The notes below the pieces were generated by a model. It was not told the origin of the DNA and searched no databases. It saw only the letters and a program-made list of their open reading frames with translations. Both the position numbers and the translations under genes were made by a program. A stretch of DNA of 64,000 nucleotides, taken from positions 1 through 64,000 of the forward strand of contig NZ_LZHW01000093.1 of NCBI RefSeq assembly GCF_001667265.1, given 5' to 3'. Below are positions 45,047 to 54,120 of this stretch, in pieces; within the stretch, counting starts at the first letter, position 1; every line of letters starts with the position of its first letter. Source of the DNA: Mycobacterium sp. ACS4331. Its GTDB lineage: Bacteria > Actinomycetota > Actinomycetes > Mycobacteriales > Mycobacteriaceae.

Positions 45047-46988
45047 GCCGGGTGGGTGGGCTCCGGATGTCCACACGGTGGCCAGCGCCAACGTCACGCG
45101 CTTCATGGCGTGGCTGGAGGAGCAGGGCCACGGTGAGTACACCGACTACCCCTCGCTGTGGCAGGCCTCGGTCAGCGACGTCGCGTGGTTCTGGCACAGG
45201 ATCTGGGAGTTCTTCGACGTACCGGCCGCCACCCCTCCGGCGAAGATCCTCAGCGGCACGACGATGCCTGGGGTGCAGTGGTTTTCGGGTGCCACGCTGA
45301 ACTACGTGGATCAGGTCTTCCGGCACGCCGATCCGGAGCGGCCCGCGATGGTGGTCGCCGGCGAGGACGGCGCCGTCGAATGGTCGTGGGAGCGCCTGCG
45401 TTCGGAGACCGCCGCGTTCGCGGCCCATCTGCGAGAGGTCGGCGTGCAACCCGGCGACCGGGTCGTCGGCTACCTGCCCAACATCGGTGAGGCCGTGGTG
45501 GCCTTCCTGGCCGCCGCGAGCGTCGGAGCCACCTGGGCCGTGTGCAACCCCGACCTCGCGGTCGGCGGTGTCACCGCGCGCCTCGGCCAGCTCGAGCCGA
45601 CCGTGCTGGTGGTCGCCGATGGCACGGTGTACGGCGGGAAGCGGCACGACAAGCGCGCGGAGATCGCCGAGATTCGCAGCGCCATGCCGACTCTGAAGTC
45701 CTGTGTGGTGGTGCCCAGGCTCGGCCTGCCGGTGGAGGACGCGACGACGTGGGCTGACGCGATCGCACAACCCGCCGACCTGGTGACCACGCCGGTCCCG
45801 TTCGATCACCCGCTGTGGGTGCTGTTCTCGTCGGGAACCACGGGCACACCCAAGGGCATAGTGCACGGCCATGGCGGCGTGGTTCTCGAACATCTGAAGT
45901 ACCTGAGCCTGCACCTCGACCTCCGCCCCGAGGATCGTTTCTGCTGGTACTCGACCACCAGTTGGATGATGTGGAATTTCCTGGTCGGCGGCCTTCTCGT
46001 GGGATCGACCATCGTGCTGTACGACGGCAGTCCCACGTATCCGGACACCGCTGGAATGTGGAAGGTCGTGTCCGACCATCGTGTGACGGTGTTCGGTGCG
46101 GGGGCGGGCTATCTGCTGGCATGCGCCAAGGAGGGCCTGCACCCGGGTGTCCCGGACAAGGGCGGGTACGACCTGAGCGCACTGCGCTCGGTCGGATCCA
46201 CGGGTTCGCCGTTGCCCGCGTCGGGCTTCCGGTGGGTGCAGGAGGGGGTCGGACGGCGGATCCCCGTGCAGTCCTGCAGTGGCGGAACCGATGTCGTGAC
46301 GGCCTTCATCGGCGGTTCACCGCTGGTTCCGGTGGTGGCCGGCGAACTGTCGTGCCTGTCGCTCGGCGCGGCCGTCGAGGCATGGGAGGACGGCGGCGTC
46401 GCGGTGATCGATTCGGCGGGGGAGTTGGTGCTGACCAAGCCGATGCCGTCGATGCCGGTGTTCTTCTGGAACGACCCGGACGGTGAGCGCTACCGCTCGG
46501 CCTACTTCGACAAATACCCCGGCGTGTGGTGCCACGGTGACTGGCTCACCATCACCGATCGGGGATCGGTTGTCGTGCATGGCCGTTCGGATGCCACGCT
46601 CAACCGCGGTGGGATCCGCATGGGCAGCGCGGAGATCTACAACGCCGTCGAGGGGATGCCCGAGATCGGCGACTGTCTGGTGATCGGCGTGGAGAAGGAC
46701 GACGGCGGGTACTGGATGCCGCTCTTCGTGGCCCTCGCCGACGGTGTGGACCTCGACGACGACCTGCGTGCGCGCATCACCGCGGCGATCCGGACCACGG
46801 CGTCACCGCGCCATGTCCCGGACGACATCCTGGTGGTGCGCGGAATCCCGCGGACCATGACCGGCAAGCGCCTCGAGATCCCGATCAAGCGGATCCTGCT
46901 GGGCGCCCAACCGGCCACCGTCGTCTCACCGACCTCGGTGGATCGCCCAGAGTTGTTGTCGGACTTCACTCAGTACGCGACGAAGTGA
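45039..46988 (+). CDS. Acetoacetyl-CoA synthetase
   Basis: A 649-residue acyl-CoA synthetase from ATG 45039 (AAGGTGG upstream; GTG 45030 is an alternative). The ATP motif is LFSSGTTGTPKGIVHGHGG at about 263. SCSGGTDVVTAFIGG, HGDWLTITDRGSVVVHGRSD and PRTMTGKRLEIPIKRIL with the C-terminal lysine follow. The N-terminal segment typical of the acetoacetate class (FDVPAATPPAKILSGTTMPG VQWF-type text around residues 58-80) and the overall length distinguish it from acetyl-CoA synthetase. It activates acetoacetate for lipid or ketone use in the cytosol. It overlaps the nhaA gene by four bases. Confidence 0.93.
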   Translation: MSEPGGWAPDVHTVASANVTRFMAWLEEQGHGEYTDYPSLWQASVSDVAWFWHRIWEFFDVPAATPPAKILSGTTMPGVQWFSGATLNYVDQVFRHADPERPAMVVAGEDGAVEWSWERLRSETAAFAAHLREVGVQPGDRVVGYLPNIGEAVVAFLAAASVGATWAVCNPDLAVGGVTARLGQLEPTVLVVADGTVYGGKRHDKRAEIAEIRSAMPTLKSCVVVPRLGLPVEDATTWADAIAQPADLVTTPVPFDHPLWVLFSSGTTGTPKGIVHGHGGVVLEHLKYLSLHLDLRPEDRFCWYSTTSWMMWNFLVGGLLVGSTIVLYDGSPTYPDTAGMWKVVSDHRVTVFGAGAGYLLACAKEGLHPGVPDKGGYDLSALRSVGSTGSPLPASGFRWVQEGVGRRIPVQSCSGGTDVVTAFIGGSPLVPVVAGELSCLSLGAAVEAWEDGGVAVIDSAGELVLTKPMPSMPVFFWNDPDGERYRSAYFDKYPGVWCHGDWLTITDRGSVVVHGRSDATLNRGGIRMGSAEIYNAVEGMPEIGDCLVIGVEKDDGGYWMPLFVALADGVDLDDDLRARITAAIRTTASPRHVPDDILVVRGIPRTMTGKRLEIPIKRILLGAQPATVVSPTSVDRPELLSDFTQYATK

Positions 46989-48847
46989 CCGACGCGGCGA
47001 CCGGCCAGTCCAGCCTCGGCGGCATGCCGAGACTGGCCCGGCTGTTGCCGAGCCGGCTCGGCCGTGACCCCACGGCCCCTCGCAGCGGTGAGAACACAGC
47101 GGCGGCGATGCTTCTGGTGTTCACTGTGCTCGCGATCGTCTGGGCGAACTCGCCGTGGGCCGACACCTACACGACGTTCTGGAACACCGAGATCGGCGTG
47201 AACTTCGGCTCCCTGCACGCGGAGATGTCGGTCAAGCACTTCGTCAACGACGCGTTGATGGCGTTCTTCTTCTTCGTCGTCGGCCTCGAGGTGACCAGCC
47301 AGTTCACCATCGGCGAACTCACCGACCGGACCCGGGCCGTCGTACCGGTGCTGGCCGCGATCGCCGGACTCATCGTGCCCGCGGTGGTGTTCCTGCTGTT
47401 CAACTCCGGTGAGGACGCGCGGGCCTGGGGTGTCGTCATCTCCACCGACACGGCGTTCCTGGTGGGCGCGCTGGCCATCATCGGGCCGAAACACCCGGCC
47501 CGGCTGCGGACGTTCCTGCTCACCCTGGCCGTGGTCGACGACGTCGGCGCACTGTTGGTGATCGCACTGTTCTACTCCGACGAGCTGCGGCTGTGGCCGC
47601 TGGTGGTGGCGGGGCTGGTCCTGGTCGCGATCGCCCTGGTTCGCCTGCTGCCGGCGTGGCGCGGTCCCGCGTACTGCGTGCTGGCCTTCGTGCTGTGGTT
47701 GTCGCTGCTGCTCGGCGGCGTGCACCCGACGCTGGCCGGAGTCGGTGTGGCCCTGCTGATCCCGGTCTTTCGGCCGCAGCGCCGCCGCGTCGAGGAGGCC
47801 GTCGACGTCATCCGCTCGTTCCGGCAGTCACCGAACTCCGAGTACGCCAGGAACGCCGCGCGCACGCTGCGCGAGTCCATCTCTATCAACGAGCGCCTCC
47901 AGACGGGCTTCGGACCGTATGTGTCGTTCGTGGTGCTGCCGCTGTTCGCACTGGCCAACGCCGGTGTGCGCCTGGACCAGGCGACCATCGGCGCGGCGAT
48001 GGGCTCGTCTCTGACGTGGGGCATCATCGCGGGTCTGGTCGTGGGCAAGCTGATCGGCATCACGGGTGCGACCGCGCTGGTGCGTGCTCTCGGCATCGGC
48101 CAGCTCGCACCGGGTCTGACACTGCGCCGCGTGGCCGGTGGTGCCGCCCTGTCGGGCATCGGGTTCACCATCTCGCTGTTCATCATCGACCTGGCGATCG
48201 CCGACCCGGTCAAACAGGACGAGGCCCGGGTCGGTGTGCTGGTGGCCTCGGCCGCGGCCTTCCTGCTGGGGTGGGTCATCCTGCGGGTCACCGACCGGAT
48301 GAGTCCACCGGAAGCCGTGGGCGCCAAGCTTGTTCGCCCCGTCGATCCGAGCCGGGACCACATCCGAGGGAACCCGGACGCACCGCTGGTGCTGGTCGAG
48401 TACGGCGACTTCGAATGCCCGTTCTGCAGCCGTGCGACCGGATCCATCGACGAGGTGCGGGCACACTTCGGCGACGAGCTGCTGTACGTGTGGCGGCATC
48501 TGCCGCTGGCCGACCCGCATCCGCGCGCCATGGACGCCGCGCTTGCGAGTGAGGCCGCCGCGCTGCAGGGCAAGTTCTTCGAGATGAGTCGCACACTGTT
48601 CCGGTTCCAGGACTACCTGGAGTGGGAGCACCTCTATCGCTACGCCGACAGCATCGGCTGTGACATCCGCACGTTCGACGAGGATCTGCGGTCCCCGCGG
48701 GTGCGCCATCCCGTCGAGGACGACGTCCAGGACGCCGAGGTGATGGACCTGAACTCGGTGCCGACGTTCTTCGTCAACGGCCGGCGGCATCAGGGGCCGT
48801 GGGATGCCGCGAGCCTGATCCGTGCGCTGGAGGCCAGTCGCCAGTGA
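46985..48847 (+). CDS. nhaA: NhaA Na+/H+ antiporter fused to a DsbA/thioredoxin domain
   Basis: A 620-residue fusion from GTG 46985. Residues about 25-430 are NhaA with twelve spans; the ion-site aspartates are visible in VVDDVGALLVI, and STDTAFLVGALAII is the TM4-type motif. After a short linker (RMSPPEAVGAKLVRPVD) comes a thioredoxin-fold domain (about 450-620) with CPFC at 478-481 and the cis-Pro loop NSVPTFFVNGRR, as in DsbA-like proteins. The fusion suggests redox control of Na+/H+ exchange or a disulfide role near the membrane. Which side the domain faces depends on the odd or even span count. NhaA-DsbA fusions are known in actinobacteria, but the role is undefined. Confidence 0.93.
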   Translation: MTDAATGQSSLGGMPRLARLLPSRLGRDPTAPRSGENTAAAMLLVFTVLAIVWANSPWADTYTTFWNTEIGVNFGSLHAEMSVKHFVNDALMAFFFFVVGLEVTSQFTIGELTDRTRAVVPVLAAIAGLIVPAVVFLLFNSGEDARAWGVVISTDTAFLVGALAIIGPKHPARLRTFLLTLAVVDDVGALLVIALFYSDELRLWPLVVAGLVLVAIALVRLLPAWRGPAYCVLAFVLWLSLLLGGVHPTLAGVGVALLIPVFRPQRRRVEEAVDVIRSFRQSPNSEYARNAARTLRESISINERLQTGFGPYVSFVVLPLFALANAGVRLDQATIGAAMGSSLTWGIIAGLVVGKLIGITGATALVRALGIGQLAPGLTLRRVAGGAALSGIGFTISLFIIDLAIADPVKQDEARVGVLVASAAAFLLGWVILRVTDRMSPPEAVGAKLVRPVDPSRDHIRGNPDAPLVLVEYGDFECPFCSRATGSIDEVRAHFGDELLYVWRHLPLADPHPRAMDAALASEAAALQGKFFEMSRTLFRFQDYLEWEHLYRYADSIGCDIRTFDEDLRSPRVRHPVEDDVQDAEVMDLNSVPTFFVNGRRHQGPWDAASLIRALEASRQ

Positions 48848-48877
48848 CGCCGGGCGCGCAGCGGTTAGATTGGCATC

Positions 48878-50002
48878 GTGCGCGACGTGCTGAGCGACCT
48901 CCTAGCGGTCTGGCGCTCGGGCGGGACCGCGGGCGTCGGCACCGTGGTCAGAACGTTTCGGTCCGCACCGCGCCCCGCCGGCGCCGCCATGCTGGTGGCT
49001 CCCGATGGGACGGTCACGGGATCGGTGTCCGGCGGCTGCGTCGAGGGTGCGGTGTATGAGTTGGCCACCGAGGTGGCCACGGGCAGCGGGCCCGTCCTGC
49101 AGCGTTACGGCGTCAGCGACGACGACGCGTTCGCCGTCGGGCTGACCTGCGGCGGAATCCTCGACATCTTTGTGGAAGCCGTGTCGCAGCACAGCTTCCC
49201 GCAGTTCGAGCAGGTCGCCGCCGACATCGAAGCGCACGTTCCGGTTGCAGTGGCCACGGTGATCGCCCACCCCGACGCGAACCGGGTCGGGTGTCGGCTC
49301 ATCGTCGGCCCGCATGACGTGGACGGCTCGCTGGGATCGGCGCGCGCCGACGCCGCACTGACCGACGACGCCCGTGGGCTGCTCGCGGCCGGGCGCAGCG
49401 AGGTGCTCACCTACGGCCCCGACGGGCAGCGCCGCGGCGAGGGCATGGAGGTGTTCGTGGCCAGTTATGCGCCGCGCCCGCGCATGCTGGTCTTCGGCGC
49501 GATCGACTTCGCCGCCGCCGTCGCGGCGCAGGGTTCCTTTCTGGGGTACCGAGTCTCGGTGTGCGATGCGCGCGCCGTCTTCGCCACGGCGGCACGGTTT
49601 CCCACCGCCGACGACGTGATCGTCGACTGGCCTCACCGCTATCTGGCCGCCGAGGTGGCCGCCGGTGCCGTCGACTCCCGGACCGTGATCTGCGTGCTCA
49701 CCCACGATCCCAAATTCGACGTCCCCCTGCTCGAGGTCGCGCTGCGCCTGCCCGACGTGGCGTACGTGGGCGCGATGGGATCGCGCCGTACGCACGAGGA
49801 TCGGGTGCAGCGCCTGCGCGAGGCCGGACTGACCGACGTCGAACTGTCTCGGCTGTGCAGTCCGATCGGCCTGGACCTCGGCGGACGGACGCCCGAGGAG
49901 ACAGCGGTGTCGATCGCCGCGGAGATCATCGCGCGGCGCTGGGGCGGCGACGGCCGGTCGTTGGCCGAGACCGCGGGACGCATCCACCACGACGACACCT
50001 AG
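48878..50002 (+). CDS. XdhC/CoxI-family protein, Rv0376c-like
   Basis: A 374-residue protein from GTG 48878. TTAGAT seven bases before the GTG is a plausible -10, so the message may be leaderless. The N-terminal XdhC_CoxI domain has GTVVRTFRSAPRPAGAAMLV, VTGSVSGGCVEGAVYE and VGLTCGGILDIFVE. The C-terminal Rossmann domain has PRMLVFGAIDFAAAVAAQGS, VCVLTHDPKFDVPLL and DVAYVGAMGSRRTHEDR. These proteins insert sulfurated molybdenum cofactor into xanthine-dehydrogenase-like enzymes. M. tuberculosis Rv0376c sits in a Mo-hydroxylase cluster; no dehydrogenase subunits are found here, so its client lies elsewhere or it is an orphan. Confidence 0.9.
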   Translation: MRDVLSDLLAVWRSGGTAGVGTVVRTFRSAPRPAGAAMLVAPDGTVTGSVSGGCVEGAVYELATEVATGSGPVLQRYGVSDDDAFAVGLTCGGILDIFVEAVSQHSFPQFEQVAADIEAHVPVAVATVIAHPDANRVGCRLIVGPHDVDGSLGSARADAALTDDARGLLAAGRSEVLTYGPDGQRRGEGMEVFVASYAPRPRMLVFGAIDFAAAVAAQGSFLGYRVSVCDARAVFATAARFPTADDVIVDWPHRYLAAEVAAGAVDSRTVICVLTHDPKFDVPLLEVALRLPDVAYVGAMGSRRTHEDRVQRLREAGLTDVELSRLCSPIGLDLGGRTPEETAVSIAAEIIARRWGGDGRSLAETAGRIHHDDT

Positions 50003-50013
50003 CATCTGTAGGT

Positions 50014-50916
50014 GTGACCGAACGCAGCCGCATCGATTTCCCCTCCCGCATCGGCGTCTGGTGGGCGTCGGACACCTGGCCCATGGCCGAGGCGCAGAAG
50101 GTGGCCCGTGACATCGAGGACCTGGGCTTCGGCTCGCTGTTCCTGCCCGAGACCGCAGGCAAGGAGTGCCTGACGCAGTCCGGCGCCTTCCTGGCGGCCA
50201 CCGAGCGTCTGGTGGTCGGCACCGGCATCGCCAACATCCACGTGCGTCTGGCCTCGGCTGCTGAGGCGGGTGCTCGCACTCTGACCGCGCTGTATCCGGG
50301 CCGCTTCGTGCTGGGCCTGGGTGTCAGCCACGGCCCGCTCGTGGAACGCGCCCTCGGCGGCACCTACGACAAGCCGTTGGCGACCATGCGCACCTACCTG
50401 GAGCGGATGGCCGCGCTGCCCGAGCAGATCGAACCCGGAGTCGGACGTCCGCCGCGGCTGCTGGCCGCGCTGGGACCCAAGATGATCGAGCTGTCCGGAA
50501 GCCACGCCGACGGTGCGCATCCGTACCTGGTGACCCCCTCGCACACCGGCGTCACCCGAGAGATCCTCGGCACCGACAAGTGGGTGGTGTCCGAGCAGGC
50601 CGTCGCGATCGGCGGTGACGACGAGGACCAGCTGCGTCGCGCCCACCTCCACCTGGAGGTCTACAGCGGCCTGCCCAACTACCGGAACTCGTGGCTTCGG
50701 CAGGGTTTCGACGAGTCCGATCTGGTGCGCGGCGGATCGGAGCGACTGACCCGTGCCCTGGTGGGCATGGGCTCGGCCGAGCAGGCCGCCGAGGCGGTGA
50801 CGGCGCACCTCGACGCCGGTGCCGACCACGTCGTCATCCAGGCGTTGGGCAACTCCCCGACGGATGACCCGCGGCCCGCACTGCGCGAGCTCGCGACGGT
50901 GCTGAAGCTCAGCTGA
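50014..50916 (+). CDS. LLM-class (F420-type) oxidoreductase
   Basis: A 300-residue luciferase-superfamily protein from GTG 50014, 12 bases after xdhC. Pattern: IGVWWASDTWPMAEAQKVA, DLGFGSLFLPETAGKECL, VVGTGIANIHVRLASAAEAGA, GRFVLGLGVSHGPLV and HPYLVTPSHTG, typical of the mycobacterial TIGR03620-like group. Cytosolic TIM barrel. The substrate is unknown; these enzymes reduce or oxidise small molecules with F420. Possible polycistronic transcription with the XdhC-like gene. Confidence 0.88.
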   Translation: MTERSRIDFPSRIGVWWASDTWPMAEAQKVARDIEDLGFGSLFLPETAGKECLTQSGAFLAATERLVVGTGIANIHVRLASAAEAGARTLTALYPGRFVLGLGVSHGPLVERALGGTYDKPLATMRTYLERMAALPEQIEPGVGRPPRLLAALGPKMIELSGSHADGAHPYLVTPSHTGVTREILGTDKWVVSEQAVAIGGDDEDQLRRAHLHLEVYSGLPNYRNSWLRQGFDESDLVRGGSERLTRALVGMGSAEQAAEAVTAHLDAGADHVVIQALGNSPTDDPRPALRELATVLKLS

Positions 50917-50930
50917 GTGTGCAGACCGGT

Positions 50931-51623
50931 CTACGCGGCCGGTTCGGTGCTGCCGTTCGGGGCGTTCTTCGCCGCGCGCCTGCGCTTGTACCACTCGATG
51001 AACATGGGTGCGACGGACACGAGGACGATCAGGATGAAGATCGGCTCGAGCAGCTTCTGGATGATCTCGAACTGGCCCAGCGAATAGCCCAGCAGCGTCA
51101 GGCCGACACCCCACACCACCGCGCCGACGATGTTGAAGATCGTGAACACGCCGTAGTTCATCCGCGCCGCGCCCGCGGTGATCGGGGCCAGCGTCCGCAC
51201 GATCGGCACGAAGCGGGCGATCACGATCGCGAACGGCCCGCGCTGTTCGAAGAACGCGTGCGCCTCATCGAGGTACTTCTGCTTGAGGAAGCGGTTCTCG
51301 GGCTTGAACATCGCGGTGCCGACGTTGCGGCCGATCCAGTAGCCGACCTGACTGCCCGCCACGGCCGCGATCGGGATGAACACCAGCAGCTGCCACAGCT
51401 GGAAGTTCGCCTGCTCGGCGCCCTCAGTGGCCGCCGCGGCGGTGCCCGCCGCCAGCATTCCCGCGACGAACAGCAGCGAATCGCCGGGCAGCACCGGGAA
51501 CAGCACACCCGACTCGATGAAGACCACCAGCAGCAGGCCGAGCAGCGCCCAGGTGCCGAAGTATCCGATCAGGTTGATCGGGTCCAGGAAATCCGGCATG
51601 AGCGCGAGGGTGGTGCTGGTCAT
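50931..51623 (-). CDS. DedA-family membrane protein, Rv0364-like
   Basis: A 230-residue protein from ATG 51623 with the DedA/SNARE-associated core: FIESGVLFPVLPGDSLLFVAGMLA near residue 35, GSQVGYWIGRNVG, RFVPIVRTLAPITAGAARMNY near 140, and two final spans. The F-x-R-x-x-P-x-x-R motif and the Glu at 37 are the conserved functional residues. DedA proteins act as proton-coupled undecaprenyl phosphate or lipid flippases. It lies beside fba in M. tuberculosis (Rv0364) as here, convergent with the LLM gene. Confidence 0.93.
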   Translation of the reverse strand: MTSTTLALMPDFLDPINLIGYFGTWALLGLLLVVFIESGVLFPVLPGDSLLFVAGMLAAGTAAAATEGAEQANFQLWQLLVFIPIAAVAGSQVGYWIGRNVGTAMFKPENRFLKQKYLDEAHAFFEQRGPFAIVIARFVPIVRTLAPITAGAARMNYGVFTIFNIVGAVVWGVGLTLLGYSLGQFEIIQKLLEPIFILIVLVSVAPMFIEWYKRRRAAKNAPNGSTEPAA

Positions 51624-51714
51624 GAGGCCCCAACATACCGGCGCCGCGATAAGTCTCGGTAAACGCGACGCCGCAGCCCTTCCGCGCGCCGTGCACCGGC
51701 GTTAGGTTCGACAG

Positions 51715-52728
51715 ATGGCGACCCACACCGCAGTGCGCGTCGAATCTGCAGGTCAACCGCTGGCCCTGGTGCAGGTCGAGACCGAATCGCCGCCACCGGG
51801 CCACGTCCGGATCGCGGTGGCCGCATGCGGGGTCTGCGGCACTGACCACGGCATCGTCAACGGCGGTTTCCCCGGCCTGGTCTGGCCCGTGACGCCGGGG
51901 CATGAGATCGCGGGCACGCTTGCCGAGCTCGGGGACGGAGTCGAGGGCTTCGAGGTGGGGGACCGCGTCGCGGTGGGCTGGTTCGGCGGCAACTGCACTC
52001 GGTGCATCCCCTGCCGCCGGGGCCAGTTCATGCAGTGCGTGGACCTGCAGGTGCCCAGCCTCAACTACGCCGGCGGGTACGCCGAGTCGGTGATCACGCC
52101 GGCCACCGCACTGGCCCGGATCCCCGACGGGCTGTCCTTCACCGAAGCCGCGCCGATGGGCTGCGCGGGGGTCACCACGTTCAACGGCCTGCGCAACACA
52201 CGCGCCAAGTCCGGCGATCTGGTGGCGATCCTCGGCATCGGAGGTCTGGGGCATCTGGGCGTGCAGTGGTCGCGGGCGATGGGGTTCGAGACCGTCGCGA
52301 TCGCGCGGGGCGCGGGTAAGGCCGACGACGCGCGGGAACTGGGCGCGCACCACTACATCGACTCCACGTCCAGTGACGTGGCGGCCGAACTGCAGAAACT
52401 CGGCGGGGCCGTGGTGGTGCTCGCGACGGCGGCCAGTTCGGCGGCCATGGGTCAGACCGTGGGCGGTCTGGCTCCGCAGGGCGAGTTGGTCATCATCGGC
52501 GTCACACCCGAACCGCTGCCGATCAGCCCGTTGGACCTGATCGGTCCGGGCCTGTCGGTGTCGGGGCATCCCTCGGGCACGGCCCGCGACGTCGAGGAGA
52601 CCATGGCGTTCGCGGTGCAGTCCGGGGTGCGGGCCGTGGTGCAGGAGCGCCCGCTGGCCGAGGCCGCCGAGGCGTACGCGGCGATGGATTCGGGTGCGGC
52701 GCGCTACCGCATGGTGCTCACGGTCTGA
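51715..52728 (+). CDS. Zinc-containing alcohol dehydrogenase
   Basis: A 337-residue medium-chain dehydrogenase. Catalytic zinc ligands Cys38 (ACGVCGTDHG) and His63-Glu64 (GHE). Structural zinc cysteines at 94, 97, 100 and 108. The nucleotide motif is AILGIGGLGHLGVQWSRAMG near 170. Residues are as in the bacterial AdhA/YahK-like group that uses NAD(P)H on alcohols or aldehydes. No operon partner is obvious: it lies between dedA (divergent, 91 bases) and fba (95 bases). Confidence 0.93.
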   Translation: MATHTAVRVESAGQPLALVQVETESPPPGHVRIAVAACGVCGTDHGIVNGGFPGLVWPVTPGHEIAGTLAELGDGVEGFEVGDRVAVGWFGGNCTRCIPCRRGQFMQCVDLQVPSLNYAGGYAESVITPATALARIPDGLSFTEAAPMGCAGVTTFNGLRNTRAKSGDLVAILGIGGLGHLGVQWSRAMGFETVAIARGAGKADDARELGAHHYIDSTSSDVAAELQKLGGAVVVLATAASSAAMGQTVGGLAPQGELVIIGVTPEPLPISPLDLIGPGLSVSGHPSGTARDVEETMAFAVQSGVRAVVQERPLAEAAEAYAAMDSGAARYRMVLTV

Positions 52729-52823
52729 GCAGCCATGGACTCCGGTCGGTCATACAGAAAAGGTTCCTGCGATACTGCCAGGGACAACCGCTGCAGGCTT
52801 TAACGCTGAAGGAGAAAGTCCCC

Positions 52824-53861
52824 ATGCCCATCGCCACGCCTGAGGTCTATGCCGAGATGCTGGGCCGCGCCAAGGAGCACTCGTTCGCGTTCCCGGCGAT
52901 CAACTGCACGTCCTCGGAGACCATCAACGCGGCCATCAAGGGCTTCGCTGACGCCGGCAGCGACGGCATCATCCAGTTCTCCACCGGCGGGGCGGAATTC
53001 GGCTCCGGTCTGGGTGTCAAGGACATGGTGACGGGTGCGGTGGCACTGGCGGAGTTCGCCCATGTCATCGCCGCCAAGTACGACATCACCGTCGCGCTGC
53101 ACACCGATCACTGCCCCAAGGACAAGCTGGACGGTTTCGTCCGCCCGCTGCTGGCCATCTCGGCCGAGCGTGTGGCCAAGGGGCAGAATCCGCTGTTCCA
53201 GTCGCACATGTGGGACGGCTCGGCGGTGCCGATCGACGAGAACCTGCAGATCGCCCAGGAACTGTTGAAGCTGTCGACCGAAGCCAAGATCATCCTGGAG
53301 ATCGAGATCGGCGTGGTCGGTGGTGAAGAGGACGGCGTCGAGGCCGAGATCAACGAGAAGCTGTACACCAGCCCCGAGGACTTCGAGAAGACCATCGACG
53401 CCCTCGGCGCCGGCGAGAACGGCAAGTACCTGCTGGCCGCGACGTTCGGCAACGTGCACGGGGTGTACAAGCCGGGCAACGTGAAGCTCAAGCCGGAGAT
53501 CCTGGCGCAGGGTCAGAAGGTCGCCGCCGCCAAGCTGGGTCTGGCCGACAGCGCCCAGCCGTTCGACTTCGTCTTCCACGGAGGTTCGGGCTCGCTGAAG
53601 TCCGAGATCGAGGATTCGCTGCGCTATGGCGTGGTGAAGATGAACGTCGACACCGACACGCAGTACGCCTTCACCCGCCCGGTGGCCGGACACATGTTCT
53701 CCAACTACGACGGTGTGCTCAAGGTTGACGGCGAGGTCGGCAACAAGAAGGTTTACGACCCGCGCAGCTACCTCAAGAAGGCCGAGGCCGGCATGACCGA
53801 GCGTGTCATCGAGGCCTGCAACGACCTGCACAGCGCGGGCCGTTCCGTCTCAGCGGGCTGA
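52824..53861 (+). CDS. fba: Fructose-bisphosphate aldolase, class II
   Basis: A 345-residue zinc aldolase (M. tuberculosis Fba has 344). ATG 52824 has GAAGGAG upstream. Motifs: IIQFSTGGAEFGSG near residue 52, the zinc-site strand VALHTDHCPKDKLDGFVRPLL near 93, EIEIGVVGGEEDGVE near 155, FGNVHGVYKPG and VFHGGSGS, VVKMNVDTDTQYAF. It splits fructose 1,6-bisphosphate in glycolysis and makes it in gluconeogenesis. A perfect 15-base-pair hairpin lies 15 bases after the stop. Confidence 0.98.
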   Translation: MPIATPEVYAEMLGRAKEHSFAFPAINCTSSETINAAIKGFADAGSDGIIQFSTGGAEFGSGLGVKDMVTGAVALAEFAHVIAAKYDITVALHTDHCPKDKLDGFVRPLLAISAERVAKGQNPLFQSHMWDGSAVPIDENLQIAQELLKLSTEAKIILEIEIGVVGGEEDGVEAEINEKLYTSPEDFEKTIDALGAGENGKYLLAATFGNVHGVYKPGNVKLKPEILAQGQKVAAAKLGLADSAQPFDFVFHGGSGSLKSEIEDSLRYGVVKMNVDTDTQYAFTRPVAGHMFSNYDGVLKVDGEVGNKKVYDPRSYLKKAEAGMTERVIEACNDLHSAGRSVSAG

Positions 53862-53875
53862 CACCGACTCGAACG

Positions 53876-53924
53876 TGACGGATATGCACGGAAAACCGGA
53901 CCGTGCCGGTGCATATCCGTCACC
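53876..53924. terminator. Perfect 15-base-pair hairpin after fba
   Basis: GTGACGGATATGCAC (53876-53890) and GTGCATATCCGTCAC (53910-53924) pair completely, with a 19-base loop that is itself partly GC-paired. The T-run is weak. It is a likely fba terminator of the long palindrome type also seen after clpB and iniC. Confidence 0.72.
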
Positions 53925-54008
53925 TTCCTGGGATATCGGCCGGGGCACACTTCGCTATCGTTGACCCGTGGCGAGCGGCTGCGGGAGTGTCCCCGACGAC
54001 TCTCTCCC

Positions 54009-54101
54009 ATGTCTTACGGCCCAGCGCTCGACGACTCGGCCAACAGCATCGGTGGCGTCCGGCTGATGCGGCTGCTGGCTCAGGAGTTCGGCGTCGAGTG
54101 A
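54009..54101 (+). pseudogene. Possible C-terminal remnant of a glutaminase
   Basis: A 30-residue frame from ATG 54009 to TGA 54101 containing ALDDSANSIGGVRLMRLLAQ, which resembles the ends of bacterial beta-lactamase-fold glutaminases (pattern S-P-x-LD-x-x-x-NS-x-x-G-x-x, then a terminal helix). The sequence before it in the same frame (Arg-rich) does not continue the family. No other part of a glutaminase is nearby. It may be a decay remnant or a chance match. Confidence 0.3.
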
Positions 54102-54120
54102 TGCCGCGTTCGGCGCGAAC

